Shown: positions 1 through 7,770, counted from the stretch's first letter. The stretch is DNA of 64,000 nt from Halomonas qaidamensis (GCF_025917315.1 NZ_CP080627.1:1116001-1180000), one strand, 5' to 3'. The notes: generated by a model not told the origin, from the letters alone. Translations and numbers: made by a program.

Positions 1-660
1 TATTTCATCATCTTCGGTAACTTAATTGGTTCGCGCATTGGCGATATGGACGGCTTCAGCTACATGGACTTCATCGTGCCAGGGCTGATTATGATGTCGG
101 TGATCACCAACAGCTACTCCAACGTGGCGTCGAGCTTCTTTTCGAACAAGTTTCAGCGCTCTATTGAAGAGATGATGGTCTCACCCATGCCCAACTGGGT
201 AATCTTATCGGGCTTTATTTTGGGTGGTATGGCCCGAGGCTTGGGCGTGGGGTTAATTGTCACGCTGGTATCGCTGTTCTTTACCCGTTTAACAGTTGAA
301 CATCCGCTACTCACGGTGTTGGTGGTAGTGCTTACTTCGGCGCTGTTTTCCATTGGCGGTTTTATTAATGCGTTATTTGCTAATAAATTCGATGATATTT
401 CCATTGTGCCAACGTTTATTCTGACGCCACTAACGTATTTAGGCGGGGTGTTTTACTCGATTTCAATGCTGCCCGATTTCTGGCAGGGCGTCTCTATGCT
501 TAACCCGATACTGTATATGGTGAACGTTTTCCGCTATGGCTTTTTGGGCGTTTCCGATATTCCAGTAGGCTGGGCACTGGCCGCCATTGTTGCCTTTATT
601 ACTGCTTTGTTTATGGTGGCGCTCGCTATGCTAGAGCGCGGCAAAGGCATACGCAGCTAA
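1..660 (+). CDS. yadH: ABC-2 type transporter permease, YadH-like (5' truncated by window)
   Basis: This is the inner-membrane permease half of a YadG/YadH-type ABC exporter. The reading frame is open from the first base, so the true start lies upstream and 219 residues are visible. The visible part resembles E. coli YadH along its length: FIIFGNLIGSRIGDM near the window edge, then IVPGLIMMSVITN, a long hydrophobic core, and LTPLTYLGGVFYS before the last helices. It ends in a short basic tail, RGKGIRS. About five membrane helices remain. The partner ATPase gene is expected just upstream, outside the window. Family assignment is firm; the substrate is unknown. Confidence 0.93.
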   Translation, partial: YFIIFGNLIGSRIGDMDGFSYMDFIVPGLIMMSVITNSYSNVASSFFSNKFQRSIEEMMVSPMPNWVILSGFILGGMARGLGVGLIVTLVSLFFTRLTVEHPLLTVLVVVLTSALFSIGGFINALFANKFDDISIVPTFILTPLTYLGGVFYSISMLPDFWQGVSMLNPILYMVNVFRYGFLGVSDIPVGWALAAIVAFITALFMVALAMLERGKGIRS

Positions 661-724
661 TGATATAACGGCGCCTATTAAAAGGGCGCTGAGTAGACGC
701 TATTAATCAAGAGAGCAACACGTC

Positions 725-1555
725 ATGGCAAATCGCCCCGATACCTTAGAACACGCGCCCCTGGGGCGCGATTCCGCTTACCCAGAGCAGTATGACGCTG
801 GGCTGTTGTATTCTATTCCCCGTGCGGCGAACCGTGCACCATTGGGCATTGAGGACAATAATCTGCCGTTTGTAGGGGAAGATGAGTGGCACGCGTTTGA
901 GGTTTCTTGGCTGAACAGCCGTGGTAAACCCATTGTGGCGGTTGCCCGCTTTCGCCTGCCTGCTGATTCACCCAATCTGATTGAGTCCAAATCCTGGAAG
1001 CTCTATCTCAATAGCCTTAACCAAACGCGCTTTGAAAGCCAAGAAGCGGTGCAACGTGTGCTTGTTCGCGACTTAGCTGCCGCGGCGGGTGCTGCCGTGA
1101 GCGTAGCGCTATTGGGTGTAGACGACAGCGAGCTTAACCCGCAGCGTTTACCGGGCGAATGCCTGGATGACCTGGATATCGACATCAGCGACTACACCCC
1201 CAGCGCCGCGCATTTGGTGGTAGGCGAAGAGATCGTCGAAGAGACGCTGTACTCCCATCTGCTTAAATCTAACTGCCCGGTGACCGGTCAGCCCGACTGG
1301 GGCAGCGTATTAATTCGCTACAAAGGCCCTAAAATTGACCGGGAAGGGCTGCTGCGCTATCTCATCGGTTATCGACAGCACCAAGACTTTCACGAGCACT
1401 GTGTCGAGCATATTTTTACCGACCTGATGCAGCTCAAGCCTGAAAAGCTGCTGGTTTTGGCCCGCTATGTACGCCGTGGTGGGCTTGATATCAGCCCATG
1501 GCGTGCAACGCCTGGGCTAACGCCGCCCAGCCCTTTACGCCTAGCAAGGCAGTAA
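725..1555 (+). CDS. queF: NADPH-dependent 7-cyano-7-deazaguanine reductase QueF
   Basis: QueF reduces the nitrile of preQ0 to the amine preQ1, a cytosolic step in queuosine tRNA modification. At 276 residues it is the long, two-domain gammaproteobacterial form. The QueF signature ESKSWKLYLNS lies at about residues 87-97. The nucleophilic cysteine is in SNCPVTGQPDWG (Cys184), and the proton-donor aspartate is seven residues later (Asp191). The HxxCxEHI segment near residue 223 is also typical. The ATG lies downstream of AGAGCAACACGTC, a modest ribosome site. No preQ1-riboswitch-like leader was recognised upstream. Confidence 0.97.
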   Translation: MANRPDTLEHAPLGRDSAYPEQYDAGLLYSIPRAANRAPLGIEDNNLPFVGEDEWHAFEVSWLNSRGKPIVAVARFRLPADSPNLIESKSWKLYLNSLNQTRFESQEAVQRVLVRDLAAAAGAAVSVALLGVDDSELNPQRLPGECLDDLDIDISDYTPSAAHLVVGEEIVEETLYSHLLKSNCPVTGQPDWGSVLIRYKGPKIDREGLLRYLIGYRQHQDFHEHCVEHIFTDLMQLKPEKLLVLARYVRRGGLDISPWRATPGLTPPSPLRLARQ

Positions 1556-1602
1556 CCCATTGCGCTAAAGTAACGCCCAACCATCAACACCAGGGGAGTC
1601 TA

Positions 1603-2163
1603 ATGGACGCACTCACGCTGCTTCACGAACGTAGCTCTATGGGGAAACTCACCGAGCCTGCGCCCACTGCTGACCAGCTCAGCGCCCTCTACCAAGCTGC
1701 GCTGCGCGCCCCAGACCATAAAGAGCTGCGCCCCTGGCGGTTTATTGAATTTAGCGGCGAAGGGCGCGAACGCTTGGGCGAGCTGTTCGCGGAAGCGGAG
1801 TTTCAAGAAGACCCCAGTGCTAGCGACGACACGCTCAATTCCGCGCGTAAAAAGCCGCTGCGTGCGCCGATGATTATTGCCGTGATTGCCAAGGTCACCC
1901 CAGATATTCCGAAAGTGCCGAAAATCGAGCAGGTGATTTCTGCCGGATGCGCCGCCCACGGCATTCTGCTGGCCGCCCACGCCTTAGGGTTGGGTGCCAT
2001 GTGGCGCAGCGGCAAGTACGCCTTTGATCCTGTGGTGCGAAAAGGCCTATCGCTAGATGAAGATGACGAGGTAGTTGCTTTTATCTATCTGGGCAGCCTG
2101 GCAGGTCGCCATAAGCCGCTACCTCAGCACAAGGTGGACGACTTTGTAGAGCGTTGGGATTAA
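1603..2163 (+). CDS. Nitroreductase family protein, YdjA-like
   Basis: A 186-residue FMN-dependent oxidoreductase of the small nitroreductase fold, closest in pattern to E. coli YdjA. Visible features are MDALTLLHERSS at the N-terminus (FMN phosphate contacts), LRAPDHKELRPWRF around residue 30, SAGCAAHGILLAAHALGLGAMWRSG in the middle, and FIYLGSLAG near the end. The reading frame extends upstream to about 1498, but ATG 1603 follows a strong CAGGGGAG ribosome site and matches the family's usual start, so I chose it. The gene lies 47 bp after queF and 13 bp before the thioesterase-like gene, so the three may be cotranscribed. Physiological substrate unknown. Confidence 0.9.
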   Translation: MDALTLLHERSSMGKLTEPAPTADQLSALYQAALRAPDHKELRPWRFIEFSGEGRERLGELFAEAEFQEDPSASDDTLNSARKKPLRAPMIIAVIAKVTPDIPKVPKIEQVISAGCAAHGILLAAHALGLGAMWRSGKYAFDPVVRKGLSLDEDDEVVAFIYLGSLAGRHKPLPQHKVDDFVERWD

Positions 2164-2176
2164 TAAGGAGCGCGTG

Positions 2177-2695
2177 ATGGCCCAGCCACGTCAGCCGGGA
2201 GTGCCTTACCCCCGTTTGCCACTCCCTGAGACCCAGGAAGACCTTGTCGCTTTTCAGCAGTGGCTAGGGGAAGCGATTCCCATGGTGGGCGCGCTGGGGA
2301 TTCAAAGCGTGACCCAAAGCGCCGCCCAAGAGGGTGTCGCATTGACGTGGCAGCTGGCGCTTAGCCCGAACCTAAACGACAAAGGCACAGGCTTTGGCGG
2401 TGCGCTAACGGCACAAACCACGCTGCAGGGCTGGTGCTGGGTAACGCTATGGTTGCGTGCCCAGGGGCGGGCGCAAGATGTGGTGGTAGCCGAAGCCAGC
2501 CAGCGCTTTATTGCGCCAGTCACTAGCGACTACCGCATTATTTGCACCCCCAGCGAACCCCAAGGCCCAGAACAGCTAGCAGAAAAGTTGCACACGCGGG
2601 GGAAGGGCAGCATTGCACTCACTCAGCAGCTCTACTGTGGCGACACGCTCTGCTTGGAAGCGAGTGGGCGCTACGCCGTGTTAGCTGGTGCTTAA
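2177..2695 (+). CDS. YiiD C-terminal-type putative thioesterase (hotdog fold)
   Basis: A 172-residue protein resembling the C-terminal thioesterase-like domain of E. coli YiiD (TIGR02447-type family). The hotdog-type core is seen as LNDKGTGFGGALTAQTTLQGWCWV, followed by VVVAEASQRFIAPV and a C-terminal LEASGRYAVL strand. There is no N-terminal GNAT domain, unlike full-length YiiD. ATG 2177 has AAGGAG six bases upstream; the adjacent GTG 2174 is too close to that site. The predicted activity is hydrolysis of an acyl-CoA-like thioester, but this is inferred from family only. It is probably the last gene of the queF transcript. Confidence 0.8.
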   Translation: MAQPRQPGVPYPRLPLPETQEDLVAFQQWLGEAIPMVGALGIQSVTQSAAQEGVALTWQLALSPNLNDKGTGFGGALTAQTTLQGWCWVTLWLRAQGRAQDVVVAEASQRFIAPVTSDYRIICTPSEPQGPEQLAEKLHTRGKGSIALTQQLYCGDTLCLEASGRYAVLAGA

Positions 2696-2708
2696 ATCTT
2701 TAAAAGGC

Positions 2709-2737
2709 TTGCTATTTTAGGCCTTAGACCATAGAAT
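2709..2737 (+). promoter_or_regulatory. Sigma-70 promoter for tRNA-Ser
   Basis: TTGCTA (2709-2714) and TAGAAT (2732-2737) are separated by 17 bases and followed by a GC-rich stretch. They lie about 50 bp upstream of the tRNA-Ser gene, as expected for a stable-RNA promoter. Confidence 0.65.
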
Positions 2738-2788
2738 ATGCGCCGTTCTGTTGGGAAAGGCAACGCCTTCACAACCGAGCAAAAAAGT

Positions 2789-2876
2789 GGAGAGGTGTCC
2801 GAGTGGTCGAAGGAGCACGCCTGGAAAGTGTGTAAGTCGAAAGGCTTCGAGGGTTCGAATCCCTCCCTCTCCGCCA
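2789..2876 (+). tRNA. tRNA-Ser(GGA)
   Basis: A class II tRNA of 88 nt. The acceptor stem pairs GGAGAGG with CCTCTCC, the discriminator is G, and CCA is encoded. The anticodon stem CACGC/GTGTG encloses CTGGAAA, giving anticodon GGA for UCC/UCU codons. A long variable arm and the T-arm loop TTCGAAT are visible. Confidence 0.98.
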
Positions 2877-2886
2877 CAGAATATAG

Positions 2887-2919
2887 AAAAAGCCCGCTGA
2901 GCAATCAGCGGGCTTTTTT
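2887..2919 (+). terminator. Rho-independent terminator after tRNA-Ser
   Basis: AAAAGCCCGCTGA and TCAGCGGGCTTTTTT form a long GC-rich stem with a four-base loop and a T-run. The A-run on the 5' side also makes it usable on the minus strand. Confidence 0.92.
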
Positions 2920-3340
2920 GTGTCTGCATGTTTCTGCCCCACATTCTAACCCGCACTTGTGTTTTGGCGCTCACTGAGCGTGATTAAACCTTTCTGGACG
3001 CTGAGTCTCTTCCCTGTCTTCTGAGCACATTTCATTAAAAGATTTAAGTGTGCACGCCCGTGAGAAGTGACAGCCACTCTTCATTCAGATACTGTAATCT
3101 TAAGAATTATGAGTACTAGCTATTGACTGGTAGCTACCCTGAGCGGACATTCCGGCAGAAGCGGCATGCTGGTTCAGCAGTGTTCTGCAGCCGGCACGAT
3201 AATCTATGTTATGATGCCTATTTATATTTAGCTTATTTTGATTTCATTGGGATAGGGCGTAAATGCAAGGCGGTATAACCTGAATGCACCGTCGGTTTCA
3301 TTCAGGTTATGTGGCGAGTTTTAAGCTGCATAAGGAACAT
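2920..3340. other. 420 bp intergenic region upstream of the EVE-HNH gene
   Basis: No gene recognised. The sequence becomes AT-rich after about 3200 and ends with the inverted repeat listed separately. It marks the boundary between the queF/tRNA-Ser block and the accessory patch. I saw no duplicate of the tRNA-Ser 3' end here that would indicate an attachment site. Confidence 0.5.
3275..3310. repeat. 12-bp perfect inverted repeat upstream of the EVE-HNH nuclease
   Basis: ATAACCTGAATG (3275-3286) and CATTCAGGTTAT (3299-3310) are exact reverse complements with a 12-base spacer. They end about 20 bases before the ribosome site of the nuclease gene. This could be an operator or an mRNA hairpin controlling a potentially toxic nuclease. 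There is no T-run, so it is not a terminator. Confidence 0.8.
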
Positions 3341-4153
3341 ATGAGCACATTTCTCCTTACATGGAAGCCAGATGAATGGGGCTATGAGAAGCTCCAAGAG
3401 CGTTTGGAAGAATATGCGTCTGGCGAAGTCGAGCAACGTTGGAGTTGCGGTAGCACAAAGAATATTCCGGTGGGTTCGAGAGTATTTCTTGCCAAGCAAG
3501 GTAAAGGTTACAAAGGTATCTTTGGTTCAGGCCACGTAACGAAAGAACCGTTTGAAGAACCACACTTCAACGAAGAAAAGGAAAAAGCGGGTAAAACGTC
3601 GCTCTATGTAATGGTGGATTTCGATCTGCTATATGATCCGCAATCAGAAATAAAAATTGATCGTTCGGAACTGGAAGCTTTCCATCCGAAGGTTTGGGAT
3701 TCTCAAGGCTCTGGAAAAATAATACCAGAAGAAGCAGCTTCAAAACTTGAAGAACTGTGGCTGGAAAGAACGGGGGGCGTGGAAATTCCTTATGCTGATG
3801 AATTTCCAGAAGATAGTTCAGTTAAAGAGGGTGCCACCAAGAGAGTGCTAGTTAACGCTTACGAGCGCAACCCCGAGGCCAGAGAGCGCTGCATCAGGAA
3901 ATGGGGGCTAAGTTGTGCCGTGTGCAATTTCCATTTCGAGTTATTTTATGGGCAACTCGGCAAGGGTTATGTACACGTTCATCATCTGAAGCCTTTATCC
4001 GAAATAAAGGAAGAATACGAAATCAGCCCTGAGGAAGACCTGCGCCCGGTTTGTCCCAACTGTCATTCGATGCTTCATCGGAATAAGCAGGTTCTTTCCA
4101 TTGAAGAGCTTCGAATGCTAGTGCGTTCCTATGGCGGTCGAGTAAGCAGGTAA
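3341..4153 (+). CDS. EVE-like domain plus HNH endonuclease (probable modification-dependent restriction enzyme)
   Basis: A 270-residue two-domain protein. Residues 1 to about 145 look like an EVE/PUA-type domain (FLLTWKPDEWGYEKL, RWSCG, GSRVFLAKQG, GIFGSGHV, VDFDLL), the fold that reads modified cytosine in type IV restriction enzymes. Residues about 190-262 are an HNH nuclease: CAVCNFHFE, VHVHHLKPLSE, DLRPVCPNCHSMLHR, with both Cys-x2-Cys pairs and the catalytic HH intact. ATG 3341 is chosen because AAGGA precedes it; an upstream extension of 19 residues runs through the inverted repeat. AT-richer codon use than its neighbours suggests acquisition. Likely role is cutting foreign modified DNA, by inference. 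Confidence 0.88.
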   Translation: MSTFLLTWKPDEWGYEKLQERLEEYASGEVEQRWSCGSTKNIPVGSRVFLAKQGKGYKGIFGSGHVTKEPFEEPHFNEEKEKAGKTSLYVMVDFDLLYDPQSEIKIDRSELEAFHPKVWDSQGSGKIIPEEAASKLEELWLERTGGVEIPYADEFPEDSSVKEGATKRVLVNAYERNPEARERCIRKWGLSCAVCNFHFELFYGQLGKGYVHVHHLKPLSEIKEEYEISPEEDLRPVCPNCHSMLHRNKQVLSIEELRMLVRSYGGRVSR

Positions 4154-4239
4154 CAAGGCCGTCAACTTGGAGGTATTTTTCGTTCGAGCCGCCCGCTCAC
4201 TACAAATGCGCCGATTAAGGCAAGCGCTATGGAGTCTTG

Positions 4240-4977
4240 ATGAACCGATTTATGTCATTAACCATTAAAATATTAGAAATGTTAAGGCCTAAGTTTTATA
4301 ACAGGCTTACCTGGGTTATCGTCATAGCAGGATTGTCTTTAATGACGACGCCAGTATGGACTTTGCTTCTGAGTGAGTTTATTGAAAAGAGTTTTGAATT
4401 TTCCATAACAGGTGAATCCGATCTGGCTTGGGGCTTCTTACTTTGTGTGACCGGTCTTATATATCATTTAGCCATAACAGGAATGCACGAATTTTTGATT
4501 GCGCAAAATACCAAAGAAAAAAATCAGAAAATTCAAGAGCATGATGGCGCACTATTCATGAAACTAACTAATTTATTGCCGGAAGAATACCTGAATAGCT
4601 TAATTGACTACATCGAAACTGAGGATGCCCTCAGATGGGATGATCATCGAAAAATTGAGTCTTTTATACTGCTTGCGAACGAAGCTGGGCATTCTTTTAT
4701 AACGCTAAAATTAAAAATTAGCACTGAAAAACTCACATCCGCACTTAGTGAATTTATTATATTTACTAGCAGGAACTTTGACGAGTACCCTTATGGACAG
4801 GGAGTGATAAATTTCAAGATGTGCTTGGCTCCACAATTAAACTGTGACCGCGCAGGAAATTGGGAAGATGGGCCGAAATATAATTCATTGGTTCAAGAGA
4901 TGATGTCTTTCACTCAAGATATCAGAACTTCTTATAAAGAGTGGCGAACCACAGTCAAAGATACTTTGTATATTTAA
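4240..4977 (+). CDS. Unknown two-transmembrane-helix protein, accessory
   Basis: A 245-residue protein I do not recognise. Two strongly hydrophobic stretches lie at about residues 19-43 (WVIVIAGLSLMTTPVWTLLL) and 64-85 (WGFLLCVTGLIYHLAITG). They are followed by about 155 soluble residues rich in Glu, Lys, Asn and Ile. The topology is therefore an N-terminal membrane anchor with one soluble C-terminal domain. ATG 4240 has GGAG five bases upstream. It lies 86 bp after the EVE-HNH gene on the same strand and is followed directly by an IS3 remnant. Its low G+C and frequent ATA and AGA codons differ from the core genome. A defence-associated partner role is possible but unproven. Confidence 0.6.
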   Translation: MNRFMSLTIKILEMLRPKFYNRLTWVIVIAGLSLMTTPVWTLLLSEFIEKSFEFSITGESDLAWGFLLCVTGLIYHLAITGMHEFLIAQNTKEKNQKIQEHDGALFMKLTNLLPEEYLNSLIDYIETEDALRWDDHRKIESFILLANEAGHSFITLKLKISTEKLTSALSEFIIFTSRNFDEYPYGQGVINFKMCLAPQLNCDRAGNWEDGPKYNSLVQEMMSFTQDIRTSYKEWRTTVKDTLYI

Positions 4978-4993
4978 TGGAGAGCCTAGCAAG

Positions 4994-5018
4994 TGTAGTG
5001 GTTAAGTAACACTGGACA
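4994..5018. repeat. Terminal inverted repeat of an IS3-family element
   Basis: The 25-base end begins TGTAGTGGTTAAG and closes with ACTGGACA, the usual IS3-group terminal pattern. The transposase stop codon (TAA on the minus strand, 5002-5004) lies inside it, as is common in this family. The other end of the element was not found. Confidence 0.6.
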
Positions 5019-5130
5019 CCGCTTTATAGTTAGCCCAGTACTTTTCCTCTGCCTGTTTCGGACTCATGCCCCTGTTATGCTGGTAAGGCCTAACCTGGCT
5101 GTAATACCTGATTAAATAGTTCACGATATG
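5002..5130 (-). pseudogene. IS3-family transposase, C-terminal remnant
   Basis: Only about 42 C-terminal residues are recognisable: HIVNYLIRYYSQVRP, then the family-typical RP-x-xHNRGMSPKQAEEKYW and the ending AVSSVT. The rest of the integrase core (DDE motif) and the upstream orfA are missing. Sequence beyond about 5130 does not continue the transposase. This is a decayed insertion sequence marking the edge of the accessory patch. Confidence 0.75.
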
Positions 5131-5265
5131 GCCCCTGCAGGAATGAGCGATAGCCATACGTTGGCGACGCTTAACTGCTACAAATAGCTTCACACACCCA
5201 CCGCAGCCCTCGATCACCCCGCAATCGGCGATGAGGTGGCCGCGGTGGGCTGGTGTCAGTTCCCG

Positions 5266-5352
5266 TTAAAAGGGAAATACGCCGCTGAAACCTATCCCAG
5301 CGACGGCGACGATCACAACAATGATAACGAAAATGGTAGTAGTCGATGGCAT
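5266..5352 (-). CDS. 28-residue single-span membrane peptide (copy 1)
   Basis: A very short gene encoding MPSTTTIFVIIVVIVAVAG followed by IGFSGVFPF. One hydrophobic span fills residues 7-20. The start has CAAAGGAAGAGAACA upstream, a good ribosome site. The gene is supported mainly by a near-identical second copy on the plus strand at 18651-18737: same length, same MPSTTT start, same VVIVAVAG core, same GFSG and PF ends, and a matching leader. It lies downstream of the DUF3047 gene in the same direction. Function unknown. Confidence 0.72.
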   Translation of the reverse strand: MPSTTTIFVIIVVIVAVAGIGFSGVFPF

Positions 5353-5466
5353 TGTTCTCTTCCTTTGAGAAATGAGTGTTATTGAAGCGTGGCTGTCATT
5401 GGCGTGTTTCGCACATCGGGCATTTTACGAACGGGCTTTTGCCGAATGGTAGGCTCATCACTACCG

Positions 5467-6150
5467 TTACTGCGGGCAGGAGGGGGCTTCGTTAGTGCTT
5501 GAGAAGCCTAAATGGGTAAACCAGGCGGTTGCATTCACACCTGCATTATCGCCATCGCTCATTAACGCAAGGCCATCAATATGGCGCGGGGCGCTGCCGA
5601 ACAGGGCAGTGAAGTCCGCGCGTACATCGCGCACCTCTGCGACCCAGTCACCTACACGCTCTTCACCACTCTGTAGCGCCATCAGCTGTGCCCGCTGTGT
5701 AAAGGCATTTGGCCATGTGGCACCTTTGGGTTGAGCAGAGGCCCATACATAGTTCACAGACTCTACTTGCCAAGGCAGCAGCCCGGTTTTATGGGCGACA
5801 TACACGCGCGCGGGGTAGTCATCGCCTGACTTGGTGGTTTCGTTAAGACCAGGGTAGGTGTTGCTCACTTGCCAGCACCAGTGCAGGTAGGGGGTTTTAG
5901 TCAGGTCAATTTCACGTTCAAGGTAGCGCGCTGATGCTTGTCCTTGAGACTCCGCTTCTAGCACCCGACGCCCGGATTTTTCAACAACCGCATAGCGGGT
6001 GTCGCCTTCAAAGCTGCGAGTCGCCCAGGTCATGATTTGATCGGGGGTGAAATGTATTTCCTGACCTAGTGCCGTGCCCGCTAATAGTGGCGTGCTGCAT
6101 AGACTAATGACAATCGCTGATACCACTTTGAAACGGTTAATGCGAGCCAT
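5467..6150 (-). CDS. DUF3047 domain-containing exported protein
   Basis: A 227-residue protein with a clear signal peptide (MARINRFKVVSAIVISLCST, cleavage near ALG-QE). The mature part matches DUF3047: HFTPDQIMTWATRSFEG, then YLHWCWQVSN, GDDYPARVYVAHK, SVNYVWASAQPKGATWPNAFT, and a DGLALMSDGDN segment near the C-terminus. I chose ATG 6150 over a 46-residue upstream extension because it starts the signal peptide and follows AAAGGGGTG. Its start overlaps the end of the zf-HC2 gene by 14 bp, suggesting translational coupling. The family has no established activity; a periplasmic location is predicted. Confidence 0.88.
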   Translation of the reverse strand: MARINRFKVVSAIVISLCSTPLLAGTALGQEIHFTPDQIMTWATRSFEGDTRYAVVEKSGRRVLEAESQGQASARYLEREIDLTKTPYLHWCWQVSNTYPGLNETTKSGDDYPARVYVAHKTGLLPWQVESVNYVWASAQPKGATWPNAFTQRAQLMALQSGEERVGDWVAEVRDVRADFTALFGSAPRHIDGLALMSDGDNAGVNATAWFTHLGFSSTNEAPSCPQ

Positions 6151-6352
6151 GATGGTCACCCCTTTCAGTCGCGTCGTTTGGTAAAGAGGGGTGGTGACTA
6201 GCAATTTTGTGTAAAAGGTCGAATTGGCGCATGCAGGCGCGGCAGGCACCGCACATTGAAAGATGAAACCGTAGGGCGGTGTTTTCACGAAAGGTGAGCG
6301 TTCTATCTTGCTTGAGTGACATTAAGCGTGTTGCTTCGCGGCACATAATCAT
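6137..6352 (-). CDS. zf-HC2 domain protein, putative anti-sigma factor
   Basis: A 71-residue protein with one zinc-binding motif: Cys near the N-terminus (MCREATRLMS), then FHLSMCGACRAC, giving the H-x3-C-x2-C pattern of the zf-HC2/ZAS fold found in anti-sigma factors. There is no membrane helix, so it would act in the cytoplasm. It lies 172 bp downstream of the ECF sigma factor on the same strand and overlaps the DUF3047 start. By family logic it binds and restrains that sigma factor. ATG 6352 is used; ATG 6346 is an alternative. Confidence 0.78.
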   Translation of the reverse strand: MIMCREATRLMSLKQDRTLTFRENTALRFHLSMCGACRACMRQFDLLHKIASHHPSLPNDATERGDHHGSH

Positions 6353-6524
6353 AGGGTGGCCCTTTCACAGCGATGGGTAGGCGTTCAGTCTATTGATGGG
6401 TGAAATATCCATAAATGCTATATCGCCTTAATCATTGGTGCTGTTTACCTGCATTTCCTTACAAACGGCGTGAAGACGATGTGCGATATCGATGGTTGGC
6501 TAACCCTAGTGCGTGGTTGGTTCA

Positions 6525-7091
6525 CTATGTCAGCCAGCCTTTTTCAATACAGGCACGAAGTCGCAAGCGCGCGCGGTGTAAGATCACCCAGCAGTTGGCT
6601 TCGCTAAGGGTAAGCGCTTCACAAATTTCTTGGGTGTTTAGCCCCATAAATTCACGCATTGTGAAGACCCGTGCAATGTTATCGGGTAGCACGAGTAAAC
6701 AGGTGTCGAGCACACGCCAAAACGCGGCATTTTCGAGTATTTGGTCGGGGTCGCCCCAGTGTGCGGGTTTACTCGCTGCTTGCCATCGGCCGTTCTCTTG
6801 AAACAGTTTTTCAAACGAATCTTCATCGCTTAGCTCATCTTCCTGCCAAGAGAAGTAGCGCCGCTCATGGCGGAATCGCTCAAGTATTTTATTTTTTAAA
6901 ATGCCAAACATCCACGTTTCAAACGCCGAGCGCCCCGAGAAGGTTTGGTGCTTCTCTAGGGCGATGACCAGCGTATCTTGCACCGTGTCTTCAGCGGCAG
7001 CGCTATCACGCAATTGTAAGCGCGCGAAGGCGATAAGTTTGGGCCGCAGTGAAGCGATATGCTGTTCAGTTGAGTGCGTAGCGTCCGTCAC
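6525..7091 (-). CDS. ECF-type RNA polymerase sigma factor
   Basis: A 188-residue sigma-70 family factor of the extracytoplasmic-function class, resembling the TIGR02943 group. Region 2 is at residues about 12-75 (LIAFARLQLRD, AEDTVQDTLVIALEK, FETWMFGILKNKILERFRHERR). Region 4 is at about 125-185 (LPDNIARVFTMREFMGLNTQEICEALTLSEANCWVILHRARLRLR). The start is GTG with AAGGA about nine bases upstream. It heads an operon with the zf-HC2 protein and DUF3047. ECF factors are often autoregulated, but I could not assign a target promoter here. Confidence 0.92.
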   Translation of the reverse strand: MTDATHSTEQHIASLRPKLIAFARLQLRDSAAAEDTVQDTLVIALEKHQTFSGRSAFETWMFGILKNKILERFRHERRYFSWQEDELSDEDSFEKLFQENGRWQAASKPAHWGDPDQILENAAFWRVLDTCLLVLPDNIARVFTMREFMGLNTQEICEALTLSEANCWVILHRARLRLRACIEKGWLT

Positions 7092-7212
7092 GGCAGCGTC
7101 CTTATGGGCAACGTTGAGTAGCCATCATATCCATTCATTGGCATTAAACGAACAACGCAGGCGTCAGGTTCGTTTCATTCATCTGCCATAGGTCATAGTG
7201 GATATATAGCCA

Positions 7213-7770
7213 TTATGACGCCGGTGCTTCCCAGGCCAAGGGCTTAAGCTCTTCATTAAGCGGCGTGCCAGCAACGTGATTGGTGTAGTTGGAGAGTGTT
7301 TTTAGGGCGCAGGCGATAACTAGCTCAAGCACTTGCTGTTGGGTAAAACCGGCCGCCAAAAAAGCATCTAGCTCTGCTTGTTCCGCCCAGCCGCGTTGTG
7401 TATTTAGATGACGGGCAAAGCGCGTAACGGCGGCAAGTCTAGCGTCGTTAGGTGATGTTCGTGCGCGTAAATCTTTGATGATTTCATCATCGGCACCGGC
7501 CTTTTTAATGCCACCGGTATGCGCAGCTACACAAAACTCGCAGCGGTTATCAGCGCTGATGGCAAGCAAAGCCGCTTGTTGTTCGACAGGGCTTAAGCTG
7601 GTGTTGGCATAAATACCATCAAGCGTTAGATAGGCGTCGAGCAGCGCCGGTGCTTCTGCCATTTTGGCAAAAATGTTAGGCAGAAAGCCCATCTTCTTTT
7701 CAGCGGCTTGTAGATTCGCTTGCGCGTCTTTAGGCGCAGTCGCCGTGGTATGTAATGGAAAATCTGTCAT
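7213..7770 (-). CDS. Carboxymuconolactone decarboxylase (CMD)/AhpD-like family protein
   Basis: A 185-residue all-helical protein of the CMD family. The signature NRCEFCVAAHTGGIKKAG resembles the CxxC-x3-H active site of AhpD-type alkylhydroperoxidases. The first position is Cys and the second is also Cys (CEFC), so both redox cysteines are present. FLPNIFAKMAEAPALLDAYLTLDG precedes it, and NYTNHVAGTPLN ends the helical domain. ATG 7770 has AAGGAG at good spacing; a 45-residue upstream extension lacks support. A peroxide or thiol-redox role is likely by family. It lies just upstream of, and divergent from, the repeat-bearing cytochrome. Confidence 0.88.
   Translation of the reverse strand: MTDFPLHTTATAPKDAQANLQAAEKKMGFLPNIFAKMAEAPALLDAYLTLDGIYANTSLSPVEQQAALLAISADNRCEFCVAAHTGGIKKAGADDEIIKDLRARTSPNDARLAAVTRFARHLNTQRGWAEQAELDAFLAAGFTQQQVLELVIACALKTLSNYTNHVAGTPLNEELKPLAWEAPAS

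Noticed and set aside
661..724. preQ1 riboswitch upstream of queF
   Set aside because: The 64-bp gap is too short and shows only a weak hairpin, with no recognisable preQ1 aptamer pattern.
2789..5130. tRNA-Ser as integration site of a genomic island
   Set aside because: No direct repeat of the tRNA 3' end and no integrase were found, although the accessory patch starts nearby.
5002..5217. A 71-codon minus-strand frame as an intact gene
   Set aside because: Only its last 42 residues match a transposase; the first part is unrelated sequence, so it is a remnant.
6415..7191. Plus-strand frames opposite the ECF sigma factor
   Set aside because: No ribosome sites and no recognisable protein; the minus-strand sigma factor explains the open frames.
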